From contig JAIOJX010000005.1 in NCBI GenBank assembly GCA_022376925.1, forward strand, positions 96,011,001 to 96,075,000: a stretch of 64,000 nt of DNA. The letters run 5' to 3'. Positions 21,534-34,672 of the stretch are shown one piece after another. Position 1 is the first letter of the stretch, and every line of letters starts with the position of its first letter. Under the pieces are notes generated by a model, which saw only the letters and a program-made list of their open reading frames with translations, ran no database searches and was not told the origin of the DNA. A program made the position numbers and the translations under genes. Origin of the DNA: Tragulus kanchil. Lineage: Eukaryota; Chordata; Mammalia; Artiodactyla; Tragulidae.

Positions 21534-23779
21534 CAAACAAAAAAAGGAAAAAGATAAAAATAAGTTCACAATCTTGACCTATCTACAGAGATGACTAAAT
21601 TCAAATATTTCTCTTCCTTTGATAGATCAGAAAGTCAATCTTCTCCGATGAAAGGAAAGGACACTTGATCTCCTTTTTTAAAATATTAACTCAATAGTCC
21701 TTTAGCAGTGTTTCTGTCACTTACAGCTTTAAGATGAAGTGTTTTGTCAGGAGAACTTATTAATAGAAGAAATGGGTAATATCTCAGTGATATTGCAATG
21801 AATTAAAGGATAATCTGACTGCTCATGCTTTAGGAAAAAAAAAAAAAAGATAAGAGCAGGTGACCAGCAGTCACTCTCTCCTTTCTCTGCTTCTCCTTGC
21901 TTGTTTTCTTATCTCCTTGCTTTAGAAATCCAAGGACGCTTTATATGCAGAAGATCACATAGAGAAGCTCCATGTTAGATTTATTACCAGCAGAAATATT
22001 CTCCTTCCACAGAAATATAAGCAAAGCCTAAGGCTGAATTAAAAATAAAATCTTTATATGCATATTGAAAATTTTCAGGAGAAAGGTGGAAAGATTTGCA
22101 AGGAGAGGAGTTTTATGGAGTTATGGTTGATTTTGCTTGGCCACTAAAATGCAGAAATAGTGAGTTTCTCAAATGAGTACTATTACATATATAGGTAGAA
22201 CAGAAAATGAAAGAATAATAGATTAGTTTCTTTTCACAAATATAAGACGTAGAAGCATCCATAGAGGTAGGAATACTTATGGTAATACACCAGAAAGGCA
22301 AATTTAAAGTCAGTGTGCCAATGTTTCCAAATAGTGACAAAAAATATTTGATGGTTACCACCATGTTTCAGAAGAGTAATAATGCATTTCATGAAACATG
22401 TAAAAGTTATTTCTTGTGCATTAAAATGCATCAGCAAGGTATAGTTATATAACCCATATTAATAAAAAAAATTGGCATTCTTATGCCTTGAGCTATAGAG
22501 GCAAACTCTATCCTCTCCAATGTTCTATGACCTAAAATTGAATTATGTTTAATTTTCATTAGTAACAGCAATAGTGATAACAACATTTAATTTCCTGAGT
22601 GCTTACTCTGGCTCAGAGAGTGGGATGAGGGGACTTAGACATGATTTTCTTTAGTTTCAAACAAAAAAGGAAAAAGATAAAAATAAGTTCACAATCTTGA
22701 CCTATCTACAGAGATGACTAAATTCAAATATTTCTCTTCCTTTGATAGATCAGAAAGTCAATCTTCTCCGATGAAAGGAAAGGACACTTGATCTCCTTTT
22801 TTAAAATATTAACTCAATAGTCCTTTAGCAGTGTTTCTGTCACTTACAGCTTTAAGATGAAGTGTTTTGTCAGGAGAACTTATTAATAGAAGAAATGGGT
22901 AATATCTCAGTGATATTGCAATGAATTAAAGGATAATCTGACTGCTCATGCTTTAGGAAAAAAAAAAAAAAGATAAGAGCAGGTGACCAGCAGTCACTCT
23001 CTCCTTTCTCTGCTTCTCCTTGCTTGTTTTCTTATCTCCTTGCTTTAGAAATCCAAGGACGCTTTATATGCAGAAGATCACATAGAGAAGCTCCATGTTA
23101 GATTTATTACCAGCAGAAATATTCTCCTTCCACAGAAATATAAGCAAAGCCTAAGGCTGAATTAAAAATAAAATCTTTATATGCATATTGAAAATTTTCA
23201 GGAGAAAGGTGGAAAGATTTGCAAGGAGAGGAGTTTTATGGAGTTATGGTTGATTTTGCTTGGCCACTAAAATGCAGAAATAGTGAGTTTCTCAAATGAG
23301 TACTATTACATATATAGGTAGAACAGAAAATGAAAGAATAATAGATTAGTTTCTTTTCACAAATATAAGACGTAGAAGCATCCATAGAGGTAGGAATACT
23401 TATGGTAATACACCAGAAAGGCAAATTTAAAGTCAGTGTGCCAATGTTTCCAAATAGTGACAAAAAATATTTGATGGTTACCACCATGTTTCAGAAGAGT
23501 AATAATGCATTTCATGAAACATGTAAAAGTTATTTCTTGTGCATTAAAATGCATCAGCAAGGTATAGTTATATAACCCATATTAATAAAAAAAATTGGCA
23601 TTCTTATGCCTTGAGCTATAGAGGCAAACTCTATCCTCTCCAATGTTCTATGACCTAAAATTGAATTATGTTTAATTTTCATTAGTAACAGCAATAGTGA
23701 TAACAACATTTAATTTCCTGAGTGCTTACTCTGGCTCAGAGAGTGGGATGAGGGACTTAGACATGATTTTCTTTAGTTA
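21534..23779. repeat. Tandem duplication F (copies 21534-22657 and 22657-23779)
   Basis: Offset 1123. The 83-codon and 67-codon antisense frames in it are identical in both copies, which reflects the duplication and not selection. The right end of copy 1 has an extra G near 22630. I recognise no interspersed repeat inside. The left part overlaps duplication E and the right part overlaps duplication G. Confidence 0.97.
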
Positions 23780-24420
23780 TCACAAGATGACTATAAAATT
23801 CATGCTGTACATTTTTCAATTTTTAAAAAAATATTCTTTGAAAAGATTCATCTGAAACAGTTTACACAGCTGTTAAAGACAAAATCAATCCTGAATCCTA
23901 TTCCAAAGTCTAGTCTTGTATATATGTGGTATAATGATAATTATCATTTGTAATGTATTGCTAAAAACTGATTATGTTTCCATGCTTAATCATCTTCTGT
24001 TTATGATAGAGTTTCTAATTTTTACTGCTGTAACTGAATCACTCAAGATTGTGTTATTATTATTTAGATACATTTTTCTTCTCTTATTCTATAATGGGAA
24101 AGACCTTATAACTCATTATTTTATTCTACTTATTACCAAACAGGGTGCTTCACAAAAGCAAATCCTCAATACTTAATTTAAAACAAGGAAAAATGGACTA
24201 TTAGAGAAGGAAATTCCTGGTTAACTTTGTAGTTCTGTAGTTTCAATGTAACTCTTGTTTTAAATAGTTTCTTACATTATCAATGCTTGTGAAAATTTCA
24301 GATAATTTGTTATTTGCTTGTGAGTACATTTATAATGATAAAAGAAAAACAACAAGAAAGTACCTGTTGAAAATTGGTTGATGCATAATTGGTTTAAAGG
24401 TATATGTATATATACATATT

Positions 24421-24670
24421 TTTTTTTTCCACTTCTATTGATCTTTCATTCATTAATCTTTGTTCTTTGGCCTGTGTGGGCCTCCCATCGCAGTGGCCTC
24501 TCTCGTCAGAGCACCGGCTCTGAGCGCATGCGCTTCAGAGCTCCAGCTTGGTAGTTGGACACATCTGTCCAACCACTGTGGCACGTGAGATCTTCCCAGG
24601 CCAGGGATTGAACTGGCACTCCTTGCACTGCAAGGCGGTGTCCTTACCCACTGGACCACCAGGGAAGCCC
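24421..24670 (-). mobile_element. tRNA-headed ruminant SINE (family copy 3)
   Basis: Antisense SINE with a T run on the left and ccagggaagccc on the right. The flanks share ggtttaaag at 24391-24399 and 24671-24679, with a TA-rich stretch between the left repeat and the tail. It lacks the long G/C-rich block. It is repeated at 25484-25738. Confidence 0.85.
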
Positions 24671-25483
24671 GGTTTAAAGATATTTTTAATGGCAGACAAA
24701 AATAGCATTAAAAAATGTAATTACGGTTCTATTTATAGCTATTCTTATTTGTATGTTTCTATTTAGGAACATTTAATTTCCTGAGTTCATACGCTGGCAC
24801 AGAGAGTGGGATGAGGGACTTAGACATGATTTTCTTTAGTTATCACAAGATGACTATAAAATTCATGCTGTACATTTTTCAATTTTTAAAAAAATATTCT
24901 TTGAAAAGATTCATCTGAAACAGTTTACACAGCTGTTAAAGACAAAATCAATCCTGAATCCTATTCCAAAGTCTAGTCTTGTATATATGTGGTATAATGA
25001 TAATTATCATTTGTAATGTATTGCTAAAAACTGATTATGTTTCCATGCTTAATCATCTTCTGTTTATGATAGAGTTTCTAATTTTTACTGCTGTAACTGA
25101 ATCACTCAAGATTGTGTTATTATTATTTAGATACATTTTTCTTCTCTTATTCTATAATGGGAAAGACCTTATAACTCATTATTTTATTCTACTTATTACC
25201 AAACAGGGTGCTTCACAAAAGCAAATCCTCAATACTTAATTTAAAACAAGGAAAAATGGACTATTAGAGAAGGAAATTCCTGGTTAACTTTGTAGTTCTG
25301 TAGTTTCAATGTAACTCTTGTTTTAAATAGTTTCTTACATTATCAATGCTTGTGAAAATTTCAGATAATTTGTTATTTGCTTGTGAGTACATTTATAATG
25401 ATAAAAGAAAAACAACAAGAAAGTACCTGTTGAAAATTGGTTGATGCATAATTGGTTTAAAGGTATATGTATATATACATATT

Positions 25484-25738
25484 TTTTTTTTCCACTTCTA
25501 TTGATCTTTCATTCATTAATCTTTGTTCTTTGGCCTGTGTGGGCCTCCCATCGCAGTGGCCTCTCTCGTCGCAGAGCACCGGCTCTGAGCGCATGCGCTT
25601 CAGAGCTCCAGCTTGGTAGTTGGACACATCTGTCCAACCACTTCGTGGCACGTGAGATCTTCCCAGGCCAGGGATTGAACTGGCACTCCTTGCACTGCAA
25701 GGCGGTGTCCTTACCCACTGGACCACCAGGGAAGCCCG
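25484..25738 (-). mobile_element. Duplicate of the SINE at 24421-24670, slightly more complete
   Basis: Same element carried by duplication G. It has the gtcgcagag and cttcgtggc forms expected of the family, where the first copy has small deletions. Confidence 0.85.
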
Positions 25739-25839
25739 GTTTAAAGATATTTTTAATGGCAGACAAAAATAGCATTAAAAAATGTAATTACGGTTCTATT
25801 TATAGCTATTCTTATTTGTATGTTTCTATTTAGGAACAT

Positions 25840-26174
25840 TTAGATTTACTAAGATTGGACACACAAATTAATAACAATTGTTTGCATTGATTAATTTTTG
25901 ACAACCTTGAAATTATGTCTGATAAGCTTTGCATTTTAACATGGAAACATATATTAAAAGGAAAGTATAATATGTATGTCATGCAACAAAAAATTTAATG
26001 ATGCTGAAGAATTAATACAATTTTTGAAAAGGTACTTACAGAGATCATTGTGAGAGTATTTCCTATTCATGATAGTTAATTCCTAATGACAGTGTGGGTA
26101 AGATAGTAACATACACGTTTAATTAGTTTGTCAATATAATATGCATTTCTTCTAAAATTCTAGCTCTATCTTAG
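25840..26174. other. Unique AT-rich DNA, nothing recognised
   Basis: No gene, RNA or repeat that I can name. Confidence 0.5.
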
Positions 26175-26705
26175 AACTTTTGGGAATTTTAAATTGAAGT
26201 ATAGTTCTTACAAGATCAGTTTCATGTGTACAACAATGTGATGCAATATTTTTAGAGATTATGCTACATTTAGAGTTATTACAAACTAACGGCTATATTT
26301 GTGCTGTGCAATATACCCTTGTTGCTTATCTACTTTATACATAGTAATTTGTATCTCTTAATCCCATACTCTTATACTATGAGTCTGTTTCTGTCTTTCT
26401 ATATGCATTCATTTGTTTTACTTTTTAGCTTCTACACATAAGTGATGACATAGTATTTGTCTTTCTTTGTCTGACTTGTTGCATTCAGTGTAGTACTTTC
26501 TAGGTTCATCCAGTTTTTTGCATATGGTAGACTTTCATTTTGCTGAGTAACATCCTGTCGTATATTATAACATCCTATCATATATATACTGCGCATGCAT
26601 ATATAGACATCTTCTCTATCCATTCATATGTTAATGAACACTTGGATTGCTTATATGATTGTCTATTGTAAATAGTACTGCTATGAATATTGGAGAGCAG
26701 AATTT
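26175..26705 (-). mobile_element. Old L1 fragment, ORF2 C-terminus and 3' end, antisense
   Basis: The minus-strand frame at 26432-26623 includes LESTTLNATSQTKKDKYYVITYV, a decayed form of the L1 ORF2 C-terminal pattern of the type SQTEKDKYYV. The surrounding antisense text (tctaggttcatccag and so on) also fits old mammalian L1. There is no intact frame. Confidence 0.8.
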
Positions 26706-26790
26706 TCTTAATTTTAGAACTTAAGCAGCTATCAAACCTGTATTTTATTCTATATTTAACTCCATAAAAATGGATTCTACACCCTTCATC

Positions 26791-28923
26791 TAAAAGTAAA
26801 GAAAAGTAAAGTAAAATCACACTATTTAAATCCAATTATTTCCTCTTTATTCTAAACATAATTCAATGAATCTGTTTTGGTCCATCTTGTTCTTTCTCTT
26901 TTCCCTCATTTCTTTTTATAAAATTCAATATACTTTGCTTTTTACAGTTCTATCCTCAATTTACTAACTTGTTTTTGAGTTCTTTTAAATTATCCAAATA
27001 CTATTTCACCTTAAAATTTAATGCTGAAATGGAAATTTTAGCGATTGACATTCAATAATAAATTTCTGATTCTTTCATGAACAGTTCAAATGTTTTAAAT
27101 ATTCTGTTGTCATAATTTGATCCTCTGTCTCTCTCAAAAAATAATGAGACATTATTATAATCAATACATATTTGTATCTTTAAATGTATATATTAATTCT
27201 GCACATTATGCTCCTTTTTTCCACTTAATAAAATATCTCAGAGATGGACATCTTTTTAATGTTACTGCATATGCATCTACCATAGGACCAAAGAGAAGGA
27301 GCTAGAAAGGAGATAAATGAATTAATATATTTTCAATTGGTATAACCATTTCAAATCATCTTTCCCCATGATTTTTAATTCCACAATCTTAAACAGTATT
27401 TTAGATTGCCTTGATAAATGGTTGCTGGCAAACTTTGTATATCTTGAATAAAAGGTTTTAGGAGACAAGTTGATATGTGTCCAAATTTCAAAATTAAGAA
27501 ATTCTAACAAATGAAAATTGTTTTAGCAAGTCATAAGAAATACAATGAATTATTGGAAGCTTTAGTCATGTATCTAGATAAGTAAAGATCCAAGGATCAT
27601 AATGTGTTCTTTAAGAATAAATACTCCAAAACTCAATTGTTAGATATTGGACTTGGAAATCATGGCTCTTTTTTCATATAATGAATGCTGAATTTAGCTA
27701 GAGCATTTGTTAGATTCCTCATTGGAAAAAATTCAAAACATTGTCTCTCTCATATTATGGTGAGGTATTTTGATAGACAGTTCCTATGGATGTTGTTACG
27801 ATATTTATGATTAGGTCAGTATCAGCATGATGGCATAAAATAAAGAACTTGAATTAGGTTTTTATAAAAGTAAAGAAAAGTAAAGTAAAATCACACTATT
27901 TAAATCCAATTATTTCCTCTTTATTCTAAACATAATTCAATGAATCTGTTTTGGTCCATCTTGTTCTTTCTCTTTTCCCTCATTTCTTTTATAAAATTCA
28001 ATATACTTTGCTTTTTACAGTTCTATCCTCAATTTACTAACTTGTTTTTGAGTTCTTTTAAATTATCCAAATACTATTTCACCTTAAAATTTAATGCTGA
28101 AATGGAAATTTTAGCGATTGACATTCAATAATAAATTTCTGATTCTTTCATGAACAGTTCAAATGTTTTAAATATTCTGTTGTCATAATTTGATCCTCTG
28201 TCTCTCTCAAAAAATAATGAGACATTATTATAATCAATACATATTTGTATCTTTAAATGTATATATTAATTCTGCACATTATGCTCCTTTTTTCCACTTA
28301 ATAAAATATCTCAGAGATGGACATCTTTTTAATGTTACTGCATATGCATCTACCATAGGACCAAAGAGAAGGAGCTAGAAAGGAGATAAATGAATTAATA
28401 TATTTTCAATTGGTATAACCATTTCAAATCATCTTTCCCCATGATTTTTAATTCCACAATCTTAAACAGTATTTTAGATTGCCTTGATAAATGGTTGCTG
28501 GCAAACTTTGTATATCTTGAATAAAAGGTTTTAGGAGACAAGTTGATATGTGTCCAAATTTCAAAATTAAGAAATTCTAACAAATGAAAATTGTTTTAGC
28601 AAGTCATAAGAAATACAATGAATTATTGGAAGCTTTAGTCATGTATCTAGATAAGTAAAGATCCAAGGATCATAATGTGTTCTTTAAGAATAAATACTCC
28701 AAAACTCAATTGTTAGATATTGGACTTGGAAATCATGGCTCTTTTTTCATATAATGAATGCTGAATTTAGCTAGAGCATTTGTTAGATTCCTCATTGGAA
28801 AAAATTCAAAACATTGTCTCTCTCATATTATGGTGAGGTATTTTGATAGACAGTTCCTATGGATGTTGTTACGATATTTATGATTAGGTCAGTATCAGCA
28901 TGATGGCATAAAATAAAGAACTT
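26791..28923. repeat. Tandem duplication H (copies 26791-27850 and 27865-28923)
   Basis: Offset 1073-1074. The two copies are close to identical; one base is missing in copy 2 near 27990. They are separated by about 14 bases. No interspersed repeat is recognised in the unit, and the identical short frames in both copies are a consequence of the duplication. Confidence 0.97.
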
Positions 28924-29544
28924 TGTCTTTGACCGCATTCTATTTGATGGCTTTTCTTTTCAATAAGTTTCATTATATAATTTTCAATAAATTATTGATG
29001 AGATAGTAAAGATAGCAGAGATAACAGTAAGTAGAATATCTCTCAGGAAAAAAAAAAGCACTATGTAAGAGAGGGGCTTGCATGAAGGAAATCACATCAG
29101 ACCCTGATCTACATGGCTTAGTATACTTTAACCTTTTCAATTTCAGCATGTTTTGAAGAAATTGTTTTGGGTCCTTTTTCTTAGTTTGATAATAGATTAT
29201 CAGGTCAGTTAAGTATTATTCAAAAGAAGACTTTCTATCATAAAAGAACTCCCATTTGCTTAAAAGTGTGGAGTCACCGGTTGTAATGTTGTATCATTCC
29301 TATGGACATTTTTCCCCTAAATTTTATGTACACTGTTATTTTGAAAATCAGAAATACTCATAGACATAGCAAAATTGAAGCTATTGACCAGCAACTAGGA
29401 ACTGATAAAAAATGATATTCCATATGAAGCTCAAAACCAATATTCACTCAATATTGGCTTAGACAAGGACCTAGAAATTGAATGTTAGTTACACTTTTAG
29501 GTTTATATCAAGTAGGAAGCTTTGCAAAGTGTACCAAGATATAC
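28924..29544. other. Unique AT-rich DNA, nothing recognised
   Basis: No gene or nameable repeat is seen in this stretch. Confidence 0.45.
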
Positions 29545-29845
29545 AGAATCACTCTTCATAATTGCAAAAACTTGAAAACTATTCTCATAGCTGCAAAACA
29601 TAGAAAAAATGACAAGATATTGTTGTATATTCACATGATTTAATATTGCACACCAAGGAAAATGTAATAACTAAAATTACATTTAACCAACATAGAAGGA
29701 CCTTAGAGGTATATTGATTCATGAAAATAAAGTGCCAGGATATTTCATAATATTCTCAACACATACATGTGTAGATGAGGAAACTATAAGCAACGTCATG
29801 CAAACTACAAACTAAATTTAAAAATAATAATTCTATTAGGCCTAA
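29545..29845 (+). mobile_element. Old L1 (L1M-type) ORF2 3' fragment
   Basis: The stretch from cataattgcaaaaacttgaa through ttgttgtatattcacatg to catgcaaactacaaact follows the order of an old L1 ORF2 C-terminal region in sense orientation. It is heavily decayed, without a frame. Confidence 0.55.
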
Positions 29846-29866
29846 AATAAATAAGACAGCAATTGT

Positions 29867-32184
29867 TTCAACATTTGCAGATATATAAGCAGAAGTGAGT
29901 TTCTCTTTTAATTCTAGAGGTCAGAACCAACATCAGTGAGGAGGGATTATAGGGACTTAGATTTTGATTAAGTAAAATAATTTTCTAAAAAACAGAGCTT
30001 TCTGAAGAAGAAATGGACTGTCCATTTAAACCTTGATTTTTCTGTCTCTGAGTGTGTTTAGGCGAAATTTGGACTGCCATTTGTTTGAGACTATATTCTG
30101 GGATTTACACATGATGTTTAACACTGAATTAGATACTTTATAAGCATCAGTTGATATCTTTTCAAAAAATGAAGCTTCATGGATTTGATTTTTTTAAATT
30201 AAAAAACACTCCAGTTATCAAAACACAGTGCAATCTCAAGACATGCCTTGCAGCATATAAAGATGCTGTGAACTATTAACTCAAATTTACCTGAACATTT
30301 TGGAAAGTAGAAAAGTATGGTTAAACATTATACTTATTTAGAAAAAAATAAAATGACCTTGAAATAGGAATATTTCTAAATCTTAGAAATAGAATTCATG
30401 AAGACATCGAATAACACTACCGATGGCAGATGCATAAGATAAAAGTGGCAGGAGTCTGGCTGCAGTAAAGCTTCTAATCCTTTTCACTGCAGGAGTTTTC
30501 TCTGCTGTGTTCTCAAGTAATCCCTGTTAACAGTCAGATTGACAGAAATGAGTACCACCATTCTAAATGCTAATCTGTCTCCCTCCCTTTCCAGGGTTCC
30601 ACTTATCTCAACACTGTGCATCCCTGCTCAGCCAGCCCCTGTCAGCCTTCTCTAGATTTTAATCAGGTATTGGCACTTGGCTCTTAGTGATTTGGCTTCT
30701 GAGGAACTTTCATGCAATGCTGGAGAGTTAATTTAACCTTGATCACAGTTTATCATAATGTTTTGTTGTTGGCTTCGTTTATCCCCAGGGAAGGAGTTGT
30801 TACTGATAACTCTATTCGCAATCATCAACAGATTATACCACACAAAAAGTACATGTGAAGTGACACTAGCCATTTTCTGCAATACCTAAATTTAGCGAAA
30901 ATTCAAAAAAGACTGCACAATCTAATTTTTTCTCAATAGGCTTTCTTGATGTCATAGATTATTAATATTAAATGTTTTGATCCATATTTTCTTTCTGTAT
31001 TTATATATACTTTTTTAATTCAACATTTGCAGATATATAAGCAGTGAGTTTCTCTTAATTCTAGAGGTCAGAACCAACATCAGTGAGGAGGGATTATAGG
31101 GACTTAGATTTTGATTAAGTAAAATAATTTTCTAAAAAACAGAGCTTTCTGAAGAAGAAATGGACTGTCCATTTAAACCTTGATTTTTCTGTCTCTGAGT
31201 GTGTTTAGGCGAAATTTGGACTGCCATTTGTTTGAGACTATATTCTGGGATTTACACATGATGTTTAACACTGAATTAGATACTTTATAAGCATCAGTTG
31301 ATATCTTTTCAAAAAATGAAGCTTCATGGATTTGATTTTTTTAAATTAAAAACACTCCAGTTATCAAAACACAGTGCAATCTCAAGACATGCCTTGCAGC
31401 ATATAAAGATGCTGTGAACTATTAACTCAAATTTACCTGAACATTTTGGAAAGTAGAAAAGTATGGTTAAACATTATACTTATTTAGAAAAAAATAAAAT
31501 GACCTTGAAATAGGAATATTTCTAAATCTTAGAAATAGAATTCATGAAGACATCGAATAACACTACCGATGGCAGATGCATAAGATAAAAGTGGCAGGAG
31601 TCTGGCTGCAGTAAAGCTTCTAATCCTTTTCACTGCAGGAGTTTTCTCTGCTGTGTTCTCAAGTAATCCCTGTTAACAGTCAGATTGACAGAAATGAGTA
31701 CCACCATTCTAAATGCTAATCTGTCTCCCTCCCTTTCCAGGGTTCCACTTATCTCAACACTGTGCATCCCTGCTCAGCCAGCCCCTGTCAGCCTTCTCTA
31801 GATTTTAATCAGGTATTGGCACTTGGCTCTTAGTGATTTGGCTTCTGAGGAACTTTCATGCAATGCTGGAGAGTTAATTTAACCTTGATCACAGTTTATC
31901 ATAATGTTTTGTTGTTGGCTTCGTTTATCCCCAGGGAAGGAGTTGTTACTGATAACTCTATTCGCAATCATCAACAGATTATACCACACAAAAAGTACAT
32001 GTGAAGTGACACTAGCCATTTTCTGCAATACCTAAATTTAGCGAAAATTCAAAAAAGACTGCACAATCTATCCTCAACATTTGTTCATAGTAATCTTGGC
32101 AAGCAATAGGCTTTCTTGATGTCATAGATTATTAATATTAAATGTTTTGATCCATATTTTCTTTCTGTATTTATATATACTTTT
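29867..32184. repeat. Tandem duplication I (copies 29867-31016 and 31019-32184)
   Basis: Offset 1147-1152. Copy 2 lacks two short pieces at its left end (near 31043 and 31056). Copy 1 lacks about 25 bases near 30925 that copy 2 has at 32072-32105. In both cases the damage lies towards the central join. No transposon is recognised inside. Confidence 0.97.
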
Positions 32185-32471
32185 TTTCACTGGGAAACTC
32201 CCTCATAAGAGTCATATTTTAAAAATATATACATTTTAAATACGTAATTTAAGTTAATTTTTTTTTAATGTTTAGTGTGTATTTTGCTTTTTTTTTCAAA
32301 AAAAGTTTAAAGGAGAATGGTTGAGGCATATATATTAACAATTTAATCCTTGTTAGTATATTTAGTTTGGAAGATCTGGGTTTCCATGGAGAGTTAAGAA
32401 TTGTCCTACCTTTAGTGACCTTTCTCAAGGCTACAAAATTCATTTGAGAAATAGGCTTTAAAATATGAAAC

Positions 32472-32683
32472 TGTGTGTGTGCTCAGTCATGTCCAACTCT
32501 TTGTGATCCCATGAACTGAAGGCTCCTTTTTCCATAGGATTTTCCAGGCAAGAATATTGGAGTGGGTTGCCATTTCCTATTCAAGGGGCTCTTCCTGACC
32601 CAGGGATCTAACCCAGATCTCTTGCATCTCCTGAACTGGCAGCAGGATTCTTCACCCTTGTGCCACCTGAGAATGGTGACTGC
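32472..32683 (-). mobile_element. Bov-tA SINE, antisense
   Basis: Recognised from gctcagtcatgtccaactc at the left, ttttccaggcaagaatattgg in the middle and the reverse-complemented tRNA-related head at the right. Bov-tA is restricted to ruminants. It is repeated at 33599-33810. Confidence 0.9.
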
Positions 32684-32827
32684 TTAAATGTCATGTATTT
32701 TTCCTGTGTCTCAGGGCTTTACACAGTTCCTGAAGTTTATTTTAATAATAGTAAAATAAGTATATAAATTAATAATTCATTCTGAGAATTAGAAATAGTT
32801 AATAATTCAAAATAAGAAATAATTACT

Positions 32828-33055
32828 GGGAACTTCCCTGGTGGTCCTGTACTGCAAGGTATGCCAGGTCGATCCCTGGCACAGGAGGATCCCACATGCC
32901 GCAGATCAGCTGGACTGGTGTGTCTAATTATGAGCCAGCACTCTGGAGTGCATGCACCCAGAGCCGGTGCTCTGCTACAGGAGAGGCCACTGTGATGGGA
33001 GGCCCACACAGACCAAGGAACAAAGATGGATGAAAACAAATAAAAATGAAAAAAA
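32828..33055 (+). mobile_element. tRNA-headed ruminant SINE (family copy 4), sense
   Basis: The only sense copy among the six insertions. It starts gggaacttccctggtggtcc, has the B-box-like ggtcgatccctgg, continues through the tcagctggactggtgtgtc body and ends in an A-rich tail. Part of the head after the A box is shortened. Flanks share only a short aatactg-like repeat. It is repeated at 33955-34184. Confidence 0.85.
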
Positions 33056-33598
33056 TACTGATAACAGTTTATCATATGGGCTTCTTTTCCAAATCATCAA
33101 AAAAGATTATACCACACAAAAGTACATGTGAAGTGACACTAGCCATTTTCTGCAATACCTAAATTTAGCGAAAATTCAAAAAAGACTGCACAATCTATCC
33201 TCAACATTTGTTCATAGTAATCTTGGCAAGCAATAGGCTTTCTTGATGTCATAGATTATTAATATTAAATGTTTTGATCCATATTTTCTTTCTGTATTTA
33301 TATATACTTTTTTTCACTGGGAAACTCCCTCATAAGAGTCATATTTTAAAAATATATACATTTTAAATACGTAATTTAAGTTAATTTTTTTTTAATGTTT
33401 AGTGTGTATTTTGCTTTTTTTTTCAAAAAAAGTTTAAAGGAGAATGGTTGAGGCATATATATTAACAATTTAATCCTTGTTAGTATATTTAGTTTGGAAG
33501 ATCTGGGTTTCCATGGAGAGTTAAGAATTGTCCTACCTTTAGTGACCTTTCTCAAGGCTACAAAATTCATTTGAGAAATAGGCTTTAAAATATGAAAC

Positions 33599-33810
33599 TG
33601 TGTGTGTGCTCAGTCATGTCCAACTCTTTGTGATCCCATGAACTGAAGGCTCCTTTTTCCATAGGATTTTCCAGGCAAGAATATTGGAGTGGGTTGCCAT
33701 TTCCTATTCAAGGGGCTCTTCCTGACCCAGGGATCTAACCCAGATCTCTTGCATCTCCTGAACTGGCAGCAGGATTCTTCACCCTTGTGCCACCTGAGAA
33801 TGGTGACTGC
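33599..33810 (-). mobile_element. Duplicate of the Bov-tA SINE at 32472-32683
   Basis: Carried by duplication J; not a separate insertion. Confidence 0.9.
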
Positions 33811-33954
33811 TTAAATGTCATGTATTTTTCCTGTGTCTCAGGGCTTTACACAGTTCCTGAAGTTTATTTTAATAATAGTAAAATAAGTATATAAATTAAT
33901 AATTCATTCTGAGAATTAGAAATAGTTAATAATTCAAAATAAGAAATAATTACT

Positions 33955-34184
33955 GGGAACTTCCCTGGTGGTCCTGTACTGCAAGGTATGCCAGGTCGAT
34001 CCCTGGCACAGGAGGATCCCACATGCCGCAGATCAGCTGGACTGGTGTGTCTAATTATGAGCCAGCACTCTGGAGTGCATGCACCCAGAGCCGGTGCTCT
34101 GCTACAGGAGAGGCCACTGTGATGGGAGGCCCACACAGGCCAAGGAACAAAGATGGATGAAAACAAATAAAAATGAAAAAAAAA
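33955..34184 (+). mobile_element. Duplicate of the SINE at 32828-33055
   Basis: Carried by duplication J. It differs by one base near the end (acaggcc against acagacc) and by the length of the A tail. Confidence 0.85.
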
Positions 34185-34208
34185 TACTGATAACTTGTGT
34201 GTATAGTA

Positions 34209-34375
34209 GGTCTTCCTTGGTGGCTTAGATCGTAAAGAATCCGCCTGCAATGCAGGAGACCCAAGTTCAATCCATGGGTCAGGAAGATCCCCTGGAGAAG
34301 GGAAAGACTACTCACTCCAATATCCTTGCCCTGTGAATTCCATGGATAGAGGCACTAACACTTTCACTTTTCTCA
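34209..34375 (+). mobile_element. Bov-tA SINE, sense
   Basis: Starts with a tcttccttggtggcttag head, passes through aatccgcctgcaatgcagg and gatcccctggagaaggg, and ends at cactttcacttttc, all in Bov-tA order. The middle copy of the tRNA-unrelated part is decayed. Confidence 0.9.
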
Positions 34376-34420
34376 TTTATAATAGTAAATGTGTTTATTA
34401 ATAAAGTGTCCTGTGTATAT

Positions 34421-34620
34421 TTAGTTGCTAATTCATGTCCAACTCTTTTGCAACACCATGAACTATAACCCACCAGGCTCTTCTGTCTGTGAAAATTTCC
34501 CAGGGAAGAATCCTGGGGTAGGTTGCCATTTCTTTCACCAGGAAATCTTCCTGACTTAGAGATTCAACCAAAGTCTCCTGCTTTGGGAGGCAGATCGTTT
34601 GCCATTGAGCCATCAGGAGA
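34421..34620 (-). mobile_element. Bov-tA SINE, antisense, with 13 bp target-site duplication
   Basis: Antisense Bov-tA running from ttagttgctaattcatgtcc to the reverse-complemented head. The flanks carry gtcctgtgtatat at 34408-34420 and 34621-34633, an exact target-site duplication. Confidence 0.9.
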
Positions 34621-34633
34621 GTCCTGTGTATAT

Positions 34634-34672
34634 GTTTGTGTGTGTGTGGTGGTGGTGGAGGGGGGGGGAGCT
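34634..34672. repeat. GT- and G-rich low-complexity stretch
   Basis: A short (TG)n run followed by ggtggtgg and nine G in a row. It lies directly beside the Bov-tA target-site duplication. Confidence 0.8.

Larger units (their letters stand above)
19535..21676. repeat. Tandem duplication E (copies 19535-20580 and 20631-21676)
   Basis: Offset 1096. The copies agree nearly base for base. About 50 bases between them (20581-20630) match neither flank well. A CHR-type SINE is present in each copy. The last 140 bases of each copy occur a third time at 22657-22795, through duplication F. Confidence 0.97.
23706..25839. repeat. Tandem duplication G (copies 23706-24776 and 24769-25839)
   Basis: Offset 1063. 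The left end of copy 2 (24777-24800) is an altered form of 23714-23737. Within the SINE, copy 1 lacks two bases near 24505 and two near 24577 that copy 2 has. The sequence at the join also matches 22580-22657, so three copies of this short stretch exist. Confidence 0.97.
31893..34196. repeat. Tandem duplication J (copies about 31893-33063 and about 33060-34196)
   Basis: Offset 1127 over most of the length. The first 50 bases of copy 2 (33062-33110) are a garbled form of 31893-31983 with about 35 bases missing. The unit carries a Bov-tA SINE and a second SINE, so both appear twice. The left part overlaps duplication I, giving three copies of about 200 bases. Confidence 0.97.

Noticed and set aside
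30460..30830. Less AT-rich patch (also about 31600-31980) considered as an exon
   Set aside because: There is no sustained open frame with consensus splice sites, and the second occurrence is due to duplication I.
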